A DNA stretch of 64,000 nucleotides from Methanobrevibacter sp. (GTDB taxonomy: Archaea > Methanobacteriota > Methanobacteria > Methanobacteriales > Methanobacteriaceae), in the NCBI RefSeq assembly GCF_030539875.1, contig NZ_JAUNXI010000001.1:1-64000 (forward strand), read 5' to 3'. Of this stretch, positions 1 to 7,601 are shown in pieces. The translations under genes and the position numbers were made by a program. Under the pieces are notes generated by a model, which saw nothing but the letters and a program-made list of their open reading frames with translations, had not been told where the DNA came from and searched no databases. Within the stretch, counting starts at the first letter, position 1, and every line of letters begins with the position of its first letter.

Positions 1-100
1 AATATATTATATTGGTTTAATATAATTTGGTTAGGTGTTAACAGTAAGGGTGAAAATGTACTGATTTTCAAATCATGATTATTATTTGTATTATTAGGTG

Positions 101-213
<113 letters not shown>

Positions 214-279
214 GCCTTTTATAATACAAATTTACTTATTTACTTATTATTTTTATCATTCTCATAAATATAATGAGTT

Positions 280-392
<113 letters not shown>

Positions 393-636
393 GCTCATTA
401 TAATTATATACTTATTGAATTATCTTTATTTTTATTAACTAATTATTTTTTGATTTTTTCTTAATAGTGGAAAACTTATTTTTGTATTTTATTTCATATC
501 TCTTAAATGGATATAAAAGTATTAGCTGAGCAATCAATTTTTGATTGATTTTTTTTTATTTTTCGAGTTAAGCAATGCTCAAAGTAGGGAATTGTTTTTA
601 ATCAATTTTATTTTAAGAAATAGTTAAATAGTATTT
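393..636. other. AT-rich spacer after the 5S genes
   Basis: I see no coding frame here. The stretch holds a TATA-like GGATATAAAAG near 509-519 and a hairpin followed by a T run at 531-557 (listed separately). A weak GAG/CTC hairpin follows near 565-580. It probably separates the 5S transcription unit from the structured RNA downstream. Confidence 0.5.
531..557 (+). terminator. Hairpin plus T run
   Basis: CAATCAA and TTGATTG form a perfect 7-bp stem around a three-base loop, followed by a run of nine T. This is a good candidate terminator for the tandem 5S unit. Confidence 0.5.
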
Positions 637-645
637 TTTATATAG
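637..645 (+). promoter_or_regulatory. TATA box of the candidate structured RNA
   Basis: The sequence TTTATATAG lies about 25 bases before the first strongly paired segment of the RNA at 672. This is the usual archaeal distance from TATA box to transcription start. It suggests the RNA has its own promoter, starting near 665. Prediction from sequence only. Confidence 0.4.
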
Positions 646-659
646 TAATTAATGTCGCA

Positions 660-830
660 TCATTTTTATGACCAATGCCTTCGGTCCTTTTATGAGGGAA
701 GTTGATACTGTCTATGATTAGAAGAAACCCAGCATTGGATAGGCTGCCAGTTTCGAGGGTTGCTCGAGGAGCTAAGGGTATTCTAGCAATGATTCAAGAG
801 AGTTAGTATACTGGCAAAATCTTTTATATC
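660..830 (+). ncRNA. Candidate structured RNA of unknown identity
   Basis: A stretch richer in GC than its surroundings shows two long-range helices: CCAATGC (672-678) with GCATTGG (732-738), and TGCCAGT (745-751) with ACTGGCA (810-816). Inside the second are hairpins CGAG-ggttg-CTCG and GCTA-9 bases-TAGC, giving a cloverleaf-like layout. A TATA-like box lies about 25 bases upstream and a T8 run follows at 833-840. No open frame spans it. I could not match it to SRP RNA, RNase P RNA, a known riboswitch or a functional tRNA. The ends are approximate. Confidence 0.45.
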
Positions 831-959
831 TCTTTTTTTTGTAAGTATTATTAGTTAGATTTAATGGTGTTTTTTTACACAGCCGCACTTTGAAAATATT
901 TATTATTAATAAAATTGAAATTATTTAATCTAAATTCATTGCAACGAGGTGAGTTTTCC

Positions 960-1235
960 ATGGTTTTCACTATTGGGATATCAAATAAAGAGTTCTTCCA
1001 AGTTATTAAGTAGGGTATTAATACTTTCAGTCTTTTCGGGTCTTATGCTCATGAGGCTAATGAAAATAGTGATTTGGATTTTGTAATGGATAAAGATGAG
1101 TTAAGATGCTTGCAGTATGTTTCTTTAGTTCAGGATTTGGAAAATGAGTTTGGGGGTCATGTGGAGGGGTCAGTAAAGGAAGTTCAAATAAAAAGTTTCT
1201 TGTATACTGATTTTGTTAACTTAATTATGAATTAA
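960..1235 (+). pseudogene. MNT-type nucleotidyltransferase with in-frame amber codon
   Basis: The ATG at 960 follows a good ribosome binding site (GAGGTGA). The frame of 91 codons is broken only by TAG at 1011-1013 (codon 18). Downstream it reads FSLFGSYAHEANENSDLDF, the signature of minimal nucleotidyltransferases (GSxARG...DxD). Two residues of the usual GSYARGEA are replaced by a single H, another sign of decay. Intact family members are usually about 95-100 residues and are often toxin-antitoxin antitoxins or AMPylators paired with a HEPN protein. No HEPN gene is next to it. Probably dead, unless a restart downstream of the amber codon is used. Confidence 0.7.
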
Positions 1236-1270
1236 AAATTTATTATGTCTTATAATTTATTGAATGTTAA

Positions 1271-1314
1271 TTTATATAATATCATTCAATATATTGAATA
1301 ACTATTTATATAAA
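1271..1314 (+). promoter_or_regulatory. Promoter region with palindrome before the ATPase
   Basis: Two TATA-like boxes, TTTATATAAT (1271-1280) and TTTATATAAA (1305-1314), flank a perfect 16-base palindrome ATTCAATATATTGAAT (1284-1299). The second box lies 34-43 bases before the chosen ATG at 1348. The palindrome would fit a dimeric regulator, but no regulator gene is adjacent and AT-rich palindromes can arise by chance. Confidence 0.4.
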
Positions 1315-1347
1315 ATAACTCAATATATTATCAAAGAGGTGAATGTC

Positions 1348-2808
1348 ATGAATCCCGATAATGAAGATTCAGTTTATGATTTTTTACAAAGTCAAATTAC
1401 GGACACTCCATTATCCCTAAACAGTGAATTATCCAATAATAGAGTCAAATTTAATCATAGGGATGATTTTGATGAAATAAAAGGGTTTATTGATGAATTT
1501 ATTGATGGAAATAATGTTAATAGATATATTGTATTGCCCGGCCTTAGGGGTGTTGGAAAAACAACTATTCTATTTCAGGCATATGATTATCTTTTGAATC
1601 AGAAAAATATCAATCCTGAGCAGATATTATATTTTTCATGTGAAGAATTAAATAAAATAGAAGATTGCGATATCTATGATATAATCAAATATTATCTGAA
1701 GACATTCCATAATTCATCACTTCAGACACTTGATGAAAAAATATTTCTGTTAATTGATGAATCCCACTTTGACAGGGAATGGTCAATTTCAGGCAAACTG
1801 ATTAATGATAAATCAAAAAATATTTTCATGATTTTCACAGGTTCATCAGCAATAAATCTGGAGTATAATGCTGAAGCTGCAAGAAGAATGATTAGGTATC
1901 CGATAACACCATTAAATTATTCACAACATCTAAAATTAAAATACAATTATCCAACTGATATTTCCAATGATTTGGTGGATTTACTTTTCAATGGTAATGT
2001 TGATAATGCAATCATAAAAGAAAAACAGGTAAATAAAGATTTGTTGAATTTAAAGAATTATAATTCAATGGATTGGGATAATTATTTTAAGTTTGGCGGA
2101 TTTCCATCAGTTATGCATGATACAAATCACAGAAGTGCATCAAAAAAATTATATTATTCTGTTGAAACGGTTGTGACAAAGGATCTGGGAACAATGAGTA
2201 ACTTAACTGCCAATATGCAAACTAATGCATTGAGGTTAATGAAATTTTTAGCAGAGAAATATCCTGGTGACATTTCACAAAATGCACTTGCAAATAAAAT
2301 CAAAACATCAGCAGGAAGTGTAAATACAATAATGGACTTGCTTGAAAAGACTCATTTGATATTTCATATAGAGCCGTATGCAGGTGCAAATGCAAGAGCA
2401 AAAAAATCATGGCAATATTTTTTTGCAACACCGAGCATAATGCATGCAATTAATCTTAAATTCGGATTTTCATCTATACAACAGAGTGAATATGAAGGAA
2501 TAATGCTTGAGACATTAGTTGGATCAGGTCTGGTCAATCTGAAAAATAGTGAAAGGTTCTTTGATTTTGGCATATTCTATGACACGCATAAAGTGAAAAA
2601 ACAACGTGTTGATTTTATAATAAAAAAAGATTTTGATGAGGTAATTCCAATAGAAGTTGGCCATGGTGATAAAAGTACCAGTCAGATTAATGATGCAATA
2701 AGGCGATATAAATCTCCGCATGGGGTTGTCATATCGGATACAACCAAAACAATTAAAAAAGTGGATAATGTAATATTTGTTCCAATAAAAACTTTTTCAT
2801 TAATGTAA
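1348..2808 (+). CDS. AAA ATPase with C-terminal DUF4143/nuclease-like domain
   Basis: A protein of 486 residues. The frame is open for 28 codons further upstream, but the ATG at 1348 has a ribosome binding site (GAGGTGA, 1336-1342) and is chosen. It has a Walker A loop GLRGVGKTT near residues 65-73, a Walker B FLLIDES near 133-139, a winged-helix-like middle, and a C-terminal VDFIIKKDF...PIEV segment of the restriction-nuclease-like fold. This is the architecture of archaeal AAA_14/DUF4143 ATPases, which are abundant in archaea, often in variable regions, and of unknown substrate. It stands alone, next to a nucleotidyltransferase pseudogene. A remnant of a relative lies near 47.5 kb. Confidence 0.8.
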   Translation: MNPDNEDSVYDFLQSQITDTPLSLNSELSNNRVKFNHRDDFDEIKGFIDEFIDGNNVNRYIVLPGLRGVGKTTILFQAYDYLLNQKNINPEQILYFSCEELNKIEDCDIYDIIKYYLKTFHNSSLQTLDEKIFLLIDESHFDREWSISGKLINDKSKNIFMIFTGSSAINLEYNAEAARRMIRYPITPLNYSQHLKLKYNYPTDISNDLVDLLFNGNVDNAIIKEKQVNKDLLNLKNYNSMDWDNYFKFGGFPSVMHDTNHRSASKKLYYSVETVVTKDLGTMSNLTANMQTNALRLMKFLAEKYPGDISQNALANKIKTSAGSVNTIMDLLEKTHLIFHIEPYAGANARAKKSWQYFFATPSIMHAINLKFGFSSIQQSEYEGIMLETLVGSGLVNLKNSERFFDFGIFYDTHKVKKQRVDFIIKKDFDEVIPIEVGHGDKSTSQINDAIRRYKSPHGVVISDTTKTIKKVDNVIFVPIKTFSLM

Positions 2809-3175
2809 AATGTTAATTTGGGAAATATTTTGTATTTCCCAATTCCATTTTTATATAGTATATTATGGTATCGTGCTAAAAGTACTAAATATTTTGTATA
2901 GTATACGGGCAAAATCCCTTTTTACTATCTAATTTTACTTTTCAAATGTTTATTATTTATGAAATTAATTAATGATGATGGCACTTAGAAATCTGGTTTG
3001 TACGGTGATTTGGAAATAACTGTGAAAGCTGAATAACTTGGTGAAGAAATGGTTGAAGTGAAAAGTTCACTTGAAACAGTATTTTCCTGATAGACCTTAA
3101 AAAACTAAAGAAAAGGATATTTTTTAATATGCATTCATGTTCTGAGATAAGTAAAGAACATGCCAAAACCGGATT
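2809..3175. other. Gene-poor spacer with possible remnant
   Basis: No intact gene is visible. On the plus strand around 3008-3090, a frame reads GDLEITVKAE, stop, LGEEMVEVKSSLETVFS, which looks like a decayed protein fragment I cannot name. An inverted repeat CATGTTCT...AGAACATG (3136-3162) lies just past the 3' end of the minus-strand MutS-like gene and could act as its terminator, although no T run follows it on that strand. Confidence 0.35.
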
Positions 3176-5095
3176 TTAGAATTTTTCTAAAATTCTAGCA
3201 TATACTGCCTTTAAATCGTCGTCTGATTTTTCATAAATTCTTTTTAAAATTAATTCCGGAGTACTTTTAGCGAGGAAATTCATTTTAGGGGTTCTATCTA
3301 CGATTAAATTATAATTTTCATCTAATCCTTTTGCCTCGATACCGTCAACTCTAATGTCAGTATAGTTCATGAGTTCTCTTGCCATATGGGTAACAATTAT
3401 TCCATATGAATCTGATTCTTTTATCATATCTATGAATGTGGATATGATTTTAACTGCAGCATCCAGTTCGGTTATTCCTTCCAATTCATCTAACAGTACT
3501 AATTTTTCACTTTTTGTGGTAACGATTGGTATGAATACATTTAAGAATGATTCGAATGCTCCGGCATCAAGTGATCTTTTTTTAGAGAAATGATAAATCT
3601 CATCAAATAATTTGATTTTCGCACTTTTTGCACTTACTGGAAGTCCCATTTGGGCCATTATGGATATTTGTGTTAAGGTTTCAAGAAGTGTTGTTTTACC
3701 TCCGCTGTTGGCCCCTGTCAATAGTGCGATATTTTCGTCTTGTGTTAGCTGATAATCAATTGTTTGAACAAAATTTTCATCTTTTTTAAGTGCAAGTTCT
3801 AAATGCAACGCTCCATTTAATTCTATTTCTTCACTAAATTCTGGTCTGCATAAATCATATTCGTATGCAAAGCTGCCTAAACTAAATTCATAGTCAAATT
3901 TAATTGCATCTCTAACTTCTTCAATAGCTTTATTTTTAATAGAATTTAATTCTATGGATGCATTTCGTTTAATGTCAAAAATATCATTCTCTTTTTTAGA
4001 TGATTGTTCAAGCGTTACTCTTTGAATTTCATCATCATCAATTTTAATCGGGTATGCTCTTAAAAATGGATCAAAACTTAACCCTGTTTTTTCATGTATG
4101 ATTTCTTTTCTTTTACTTATAATCTCATCAAATATTTTACTAATCTTTGGCGGGAAGTTGTTGTTTAATAAGTTAAGAATTTCATCTCCTTCAAGGTCTA
4201 CTTGTTTAATTGAATTTTCCAATTCGTTATCCATATCCTCTTTTAGAGAATAAACAAGTTTTTCAACATCCACTTCTCTTTTATCAATAATATTTAGTTC
4301 ATCAATAATCGGAATAATTTCTCCCAGTACGCTTTTTTTATTCCTGATTTTTTGTATTTCATGAACTCTTGAAAACAAATCTTTATTTTGTATAAAAAAG
4401 TTTATTGTCTTTTCTGGAACGATTTCATAATCATTATCTTCAATATTTATCATTACAAGATTTGGCATACCTTCAAAATCGAGTATTCCCTGTGAATAAA
4501 CGTAAAATACCAAATCATAATTCATAAGTTCTTCTCTAAGTAAAGGTGAATCGTTGGCAGTAATGATTGGATAATATTGATTCAATCCTAAATCCGTAAG
4601 ATATAAATTGTCCTCGTCTGTTTCAACAAGAATGACTTTGCTTGGATCATATTCTGGTTTCGGTTCTTCGATTTCTTTTAAATTTTTCATTAATCCTTTT
4701 AATTTTATTATTGGAAGCTGTGAGACGTGCTGTTTTGCCTTCATCACAAAATCGAGCTGTGAATTTATTTTTTCAATATCTTTTGATGGTGAAAGCAATA
4801 AAATTCTATTTTTTGAATATGAAGTGTTGGAATATGCCAGCATTTTATTGATAATATCTTCATAAAGCTCTATTGCCCTGTCACTTTTTATAAATTCGCA
4901 TTTGGGATTGTTTAACAATTGATTCATTATGTCGATGGCTTTCCTCTGACTTATTCCTTCGATATTAATTATTCTTTCAACATCAACATTATCAACAATT
5001 TTTTGGAGTTCTTCTTCACCTCCAACACTGTTTATAATCTTTTTTGAGATTTTATCTCCAATTCCTTTAATATTTTGCAAAGACATTTTTTCCAT
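3176..5095 (-). CDS. MutS-family ATPase with N-terminal helix-hairpin-helix
   Basis: A protein of about 640 residues. The N-terminus has a helix-hairpin-helix element (NIKGIGDKISKKI), a DNA-binding motif. The C-terminal third is a MutS-type ABC ATPase: Walker A GANSGGKTT near residue 461, Walker B LVLLDEL near 533, and an H-loop VTHMAREL. There is no mismatch-recognition domain and no Smr nuclease, so it is neither classical MutS nor MutS2; similar proteins are conserved in Methanobacteriales. Three starts are possible: TTG 5110, ATG 5101 and ATG 5095. A GGTGA site spaced seven bases before 5095 favours the last. Likely role: handling of DNA structures. The substrate is unknown. Confidence 0.75.
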   Translation of the reverse strand: MEKMSLQNIKGIGDKISKKIINSVGGEEELQKIVDNVDVERIINIEGISQRKAIDIMNQLLNNPKCEFIKSDRAIELYEDIINKMLAYSNTSYSKNRILLLSPSKDIEKINSQLDFVMKAKQHVSQLPIIKLKGLMKNLKEIEEPKPEYDPSKVILVETDEDNLYLTDLGLNQYYPIITANDSPLLREELMNYDLVFYVYSQGILDFEGMPNLVMINIEDNDYEIVPEKTINFFIQNKDLFSRVHEIQKIRNKKSVLGEIIPIIDELNIIDKREVDVEKLVYSLKEDMDNELENSIKQVDLEGDEILNLLNNNFPPKISKIFDEIISKRKEIIHEKTGLSFDPFLRAYPIKIDDDEIQRVTLEQSSKKENDIFDIKRNASIELNSIKNKAIEEVRDAIKFDYEFSLGSFAYEYDLCRPEFSEEIELNGALHLELALKKDENFVQTIDYQLTQDENIALLTGANSGGKTTLLETLTQISIMAQMGLPVSAKSAKIKLFDEIYHFSKKRSLDAGAFESFLNVFIPIVTTKSEKLVLLDELEGITELDAAVKIISTFIDMIKESDSYGIIVTHMARELMNYTDIRVDGIEAKGLDENYNLIVDRTPKMNFLAKSTPELILKRIYEKSDDDLKAVYARILEKF

Positions 5096-5181
5096 TTGCA
5101 TATTCACCAAACCCTTTTTTTATATATGATATTTTTTTTAATATATATTCAGCATTGCCAAGAGCATTTGAAAAGTAATAT

Positions 5182-7599
5182 CTAATAGTTGGCAGTCGTG
5201 TTTTTAAGACTGTGTTTTTTCAATTCTTTCTCATAGATGCTGCCGTTAAGTGCATTGTTATAGATATCAATCATTTTGCAATAATCATCGTCTTTGTATC
5301 TTCCATCAATTGCAAAATTATTGTATCCGATGTTTTTTAGATGGTTTATTTCATTAATCAAACAAAGTTCTCTGTCGTCAAATATAATCAATTCTTCTGA
5401 AGAAATACTTTTATGAATAGGATATTTGCTGCCTTTCGAATCTATTAAATGATTCTTATAATTTTTTTCATGTTCATCTCCATAAAGCAGAGGATATCTT
5501 GTTTTCATAAGTTCAACAGAGCCCTGAACCAGTATCTCAATTTTACTGGGTGATTTGCAATGTCTGATTATGTCTTCATAATCTTTTTTAGACAGCTCCG
5601 GCGATAATGTTACGATTTTATAATTTCTAAGGCTGTTTATTGTTTCATTATTTGCAGTGTTCATAGAATAGGACGAATATTCTCCATTAAAATTATTGCT
5701 CATAACGGGCAAATTATAATGCATCTTTTTTAATATGCTTTTTACTTTATTGAATGCTTTAACTAATTTGTCATGGGTGATATCCGGCCATTTCCAGATT
5801 AGCTCATAATTTTTATCATGGGATATTTCATAGGCTTTTTTAATAAAATTAATCATGTAATTAAGGTTATAATTCTCATTTGAAATAATCAATGAATCGT
5901 TTTCATTTGGGATTTCCAAATAAACTCTTTTCACATTTTCAATATTCTTTAAATGGTTTAGATTATTTGTATAAAAAGAAATATTGTGGCCTGAGTTCTT
6001 GTGTTTGTTTTCAGATGTTTTTAGCTTAATTTTTTTATTTTCGTGTTTGTATGAGCTAACAACTTCCAATTCTAATTTTTCAAATAAGTTTCTTCTAAGT
6101 TCATTAATCTTGCTGATTGGAATAAACAAGGTTCCGTCATAATTGATATTGGTCTGGATAATTTCATATGGGTAGTTGTCAGTTTTTTGAAGCTGTTTTT
6201 TAACGGTATCTGCAGAAACACATTTTTTAAGAGGCTTTTCAAATGGAGTGTTTCCAACAACCTCGCATTCAAACTGCTTTCTATTGGCAAGGGTTAATTT
6301 TCCTTTTAATAGGGGGAATTTATTTTTCATTGAAAATGTAATTATTAATTTTGATTTAACAAAACTTGATCCTTTATTTTCAATTTCTTTTGCTTTTTTA
6401 ATTATTTCTTTTCTTTTTGTCAGATATACGTCAGATTCTGTTAAATCGAAAGTGCTTTTTTTATTTTGCCATACTTTTTTAACAACTAAAACTTTATTTT
6501 TTCGTGTTAGGTCTTTAACTGGTTTATTTTTACCGTTCTGGTAATGATTTAATGTTGTAATTAATGGATTTTGGGATATTTCAAATCCGTAATCTTTATT
6601 GTTTTTAATAAGGAGTAAACCGTCTCCATTTCCAGGAATGTCTTCAATTGAATCATTTAACCTGATTGCTATTTGGTTTTTCTTTGAGTCTATTACATGA
6701 CCTATTTTTAATCCAATATGTCCTGCTTTAAGGCTTCGTTTTGGCGAATTGTTGAAATGCCCTTCGCAAAGTCCTCTATTAAATACAAGGTTTATTTCTT
6801 CACTTCTATGTTCCTTGCCGCTTTTTAATTTATTCAACGCTTTTCTGTAATTGCTGATTACAATGGCTAAATATTCCTTGTTTCTCATTCTGCCTTCAAT
6901 TTTAATACAGCTGATATTTAGCTCTGAAAGGTCTTTTAATCGATTAAATAAACTCAAATCGCAAGGGGATAAATAATAATCTTCTTTTTTAATTCCCTCT
7001 ATTTTGTATTTTTGTCTGCAGGGTTGTGCACAGGTTCCTCTGTTTCCGCTGCGCCCTCCTTTGAAACTGCTCATTAGGCATTGGCCTGAATAGGAATAGC
7101 ATAATGCTCCATGAGCAAATACTTCAAGTTCCATATCTGTGTTAAGAGATGCGATTTCTTCTTTTCTCATCTCGCGGGGAAGCACTATTCTTTTTATTCC
7201 TTTGCTTTCAAGATAGTCCAGTTTCAACTGATTTTCACAGTTCATTTGCGTTGACGCGTGAACTTTCAAGTTTGGCAAATATCTGTTAATCAGTTCAATT
7301 AATCCTAAATCCTGTACTAAAACGGCATCTACTCCAATTGCATATAACTTTGAGAGATAATTAATCACATCTTCCAGTTCATCTTCTTTTATTAATGTGT
7401 TTACAGTAACATAAACTTTCACATTATGCATATGGGCCATATTTACTGCATCGTTAATTTCATCTAGCGTGAAGTTGGTGGCGTATTTACGGGCTCCATA
7501 CTTTTTTCCAGATAAATAAACAGAACTGGCGCCGGCGTTTATCGCCACTTTCAAATTATCCATTGACCCAACAGGTGCAAGTAATTCGGGAATTCTCAT
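5182..7599 (-). CDS. U32-family protein (RlhA/collagenase-like), paralog A
   Basis: A protein of 805 residues that opens with the U32 TIM-barrel signature LLAPVGSMDNLKVAINAGA. The cysteine set of the family is at about residues 165-195 (GALCYSYSGQC and GTCAQPCRQ), followed by a longer C-terminal part of DUF3656 type. U32 proteins were named peptidases, but bacterial members RlhA, TrhP and UbiU/V are iron-sulfur proteins acting in RNA or ubiquinone hydroxylation. The conserved cysteines fit such a cluster. The ATG follows GAGGAT inside the end of the paralog upstream, so the two are co-transcribed. The exact substrate is unknown; protease activity is unsupported by the sequence. Confidence 0.8.
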   Translation of the reverse strand: MRIPELLAPVGSMDNLKVAINAGASSVYLSGKKYGARKYATNFTLDEINDAVNMAHMHNVKVYVTVNTLIKEDELEDVINYLSKLYAIGVDAVLVQDLGLIELINRYLPNLKVHASTQMNCENQLKLDYLESKGIKRIVLPREMRKEEIASLNTDMELEVFAHGALCYSYSGQCLMSSFKGGRSGNRGTCAQPCRQKYKIEGIKKEDYYLSPCDLSLFNRLKDLSELNISCIKIEGRMRNKEYLAIVISNYRKALNKLKSGKEHRSEEINLVFNRGLCEGHFNNSPKRSLKAGHIGLKIGHVIDSKKNQIAIRLNDSIEDIPGNGDGLLLIKNNKDYGFEISQNPLITTLNHYQNGKNKPVKDLTRKNKVLVVKKVWQNKKSTFDLTESDVYLTKRKEIIKKAKEIENKGSSFVKSKLIITFSMKNKFPLLKGKLTLANRKQFECEVVGNTPFEKPLKKCVSADTVKKQLQKTDNYPYEIIQTNINYDGTLFIPISKINELRRNLFEKLELEVVSSYKHENKKIKLKTSENKHKNSGHNISFYTNNLNHLKNIENVKRVYLEIPNENDSLIISNENYNLNYMINFIKKAYEISHDKNYELIWKWPDITHDKLVKAFNKVKSILKKMHYNLPVMSNNFNGEYSSYSMNTANNETINSLRNYKIVTLSPELSKKDYEDIIRHCKSPSKIEILVQGSVELMKTRYPLLYGDEHEKNYKNHLIDSKGSKYPIHKSISSEELIIFDDRELCLINEINHLKNIGYNNFAIDGRYKDDDYCKMIDIYNNALNGSIYEKELKKHSLKNTTANY

Positions 7600-7601
7600 T
7601 G

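Noticed and set aside
745-816. A 72-base cloverleaf-like fold that could be a tRNA
   Set aside because: The D loop is too short, the anticodon loop has nine bases, the T stem pairs badly and five extra bases precede the acceptor strand. It is not a functional tRNA, though kept as part of the candidate RNA.
660-830. SRP RNA, RNase P RNA or a known riboswitch
   Set aside because: The invariant motifs (SRP helix 8 GGAAG...AGCAG; RNase P GAGGAAAGTCC and ACAGAA) are absent.
1011-1013. TAG read as pyrrolysine in the nucleotidyltransferase frame
   Set aside because: No pyrrolysine genes are visible, the protein is not a methylamine methyltransferase, and the neighbouring GSxARG motif is also damaged. 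Decay is simpler.
2969-3166. 65-codon minus-strand frame
   Set aside because: No ribosome binding site, no protein-like pattern, and it is antisense to a possible decayed fragment.
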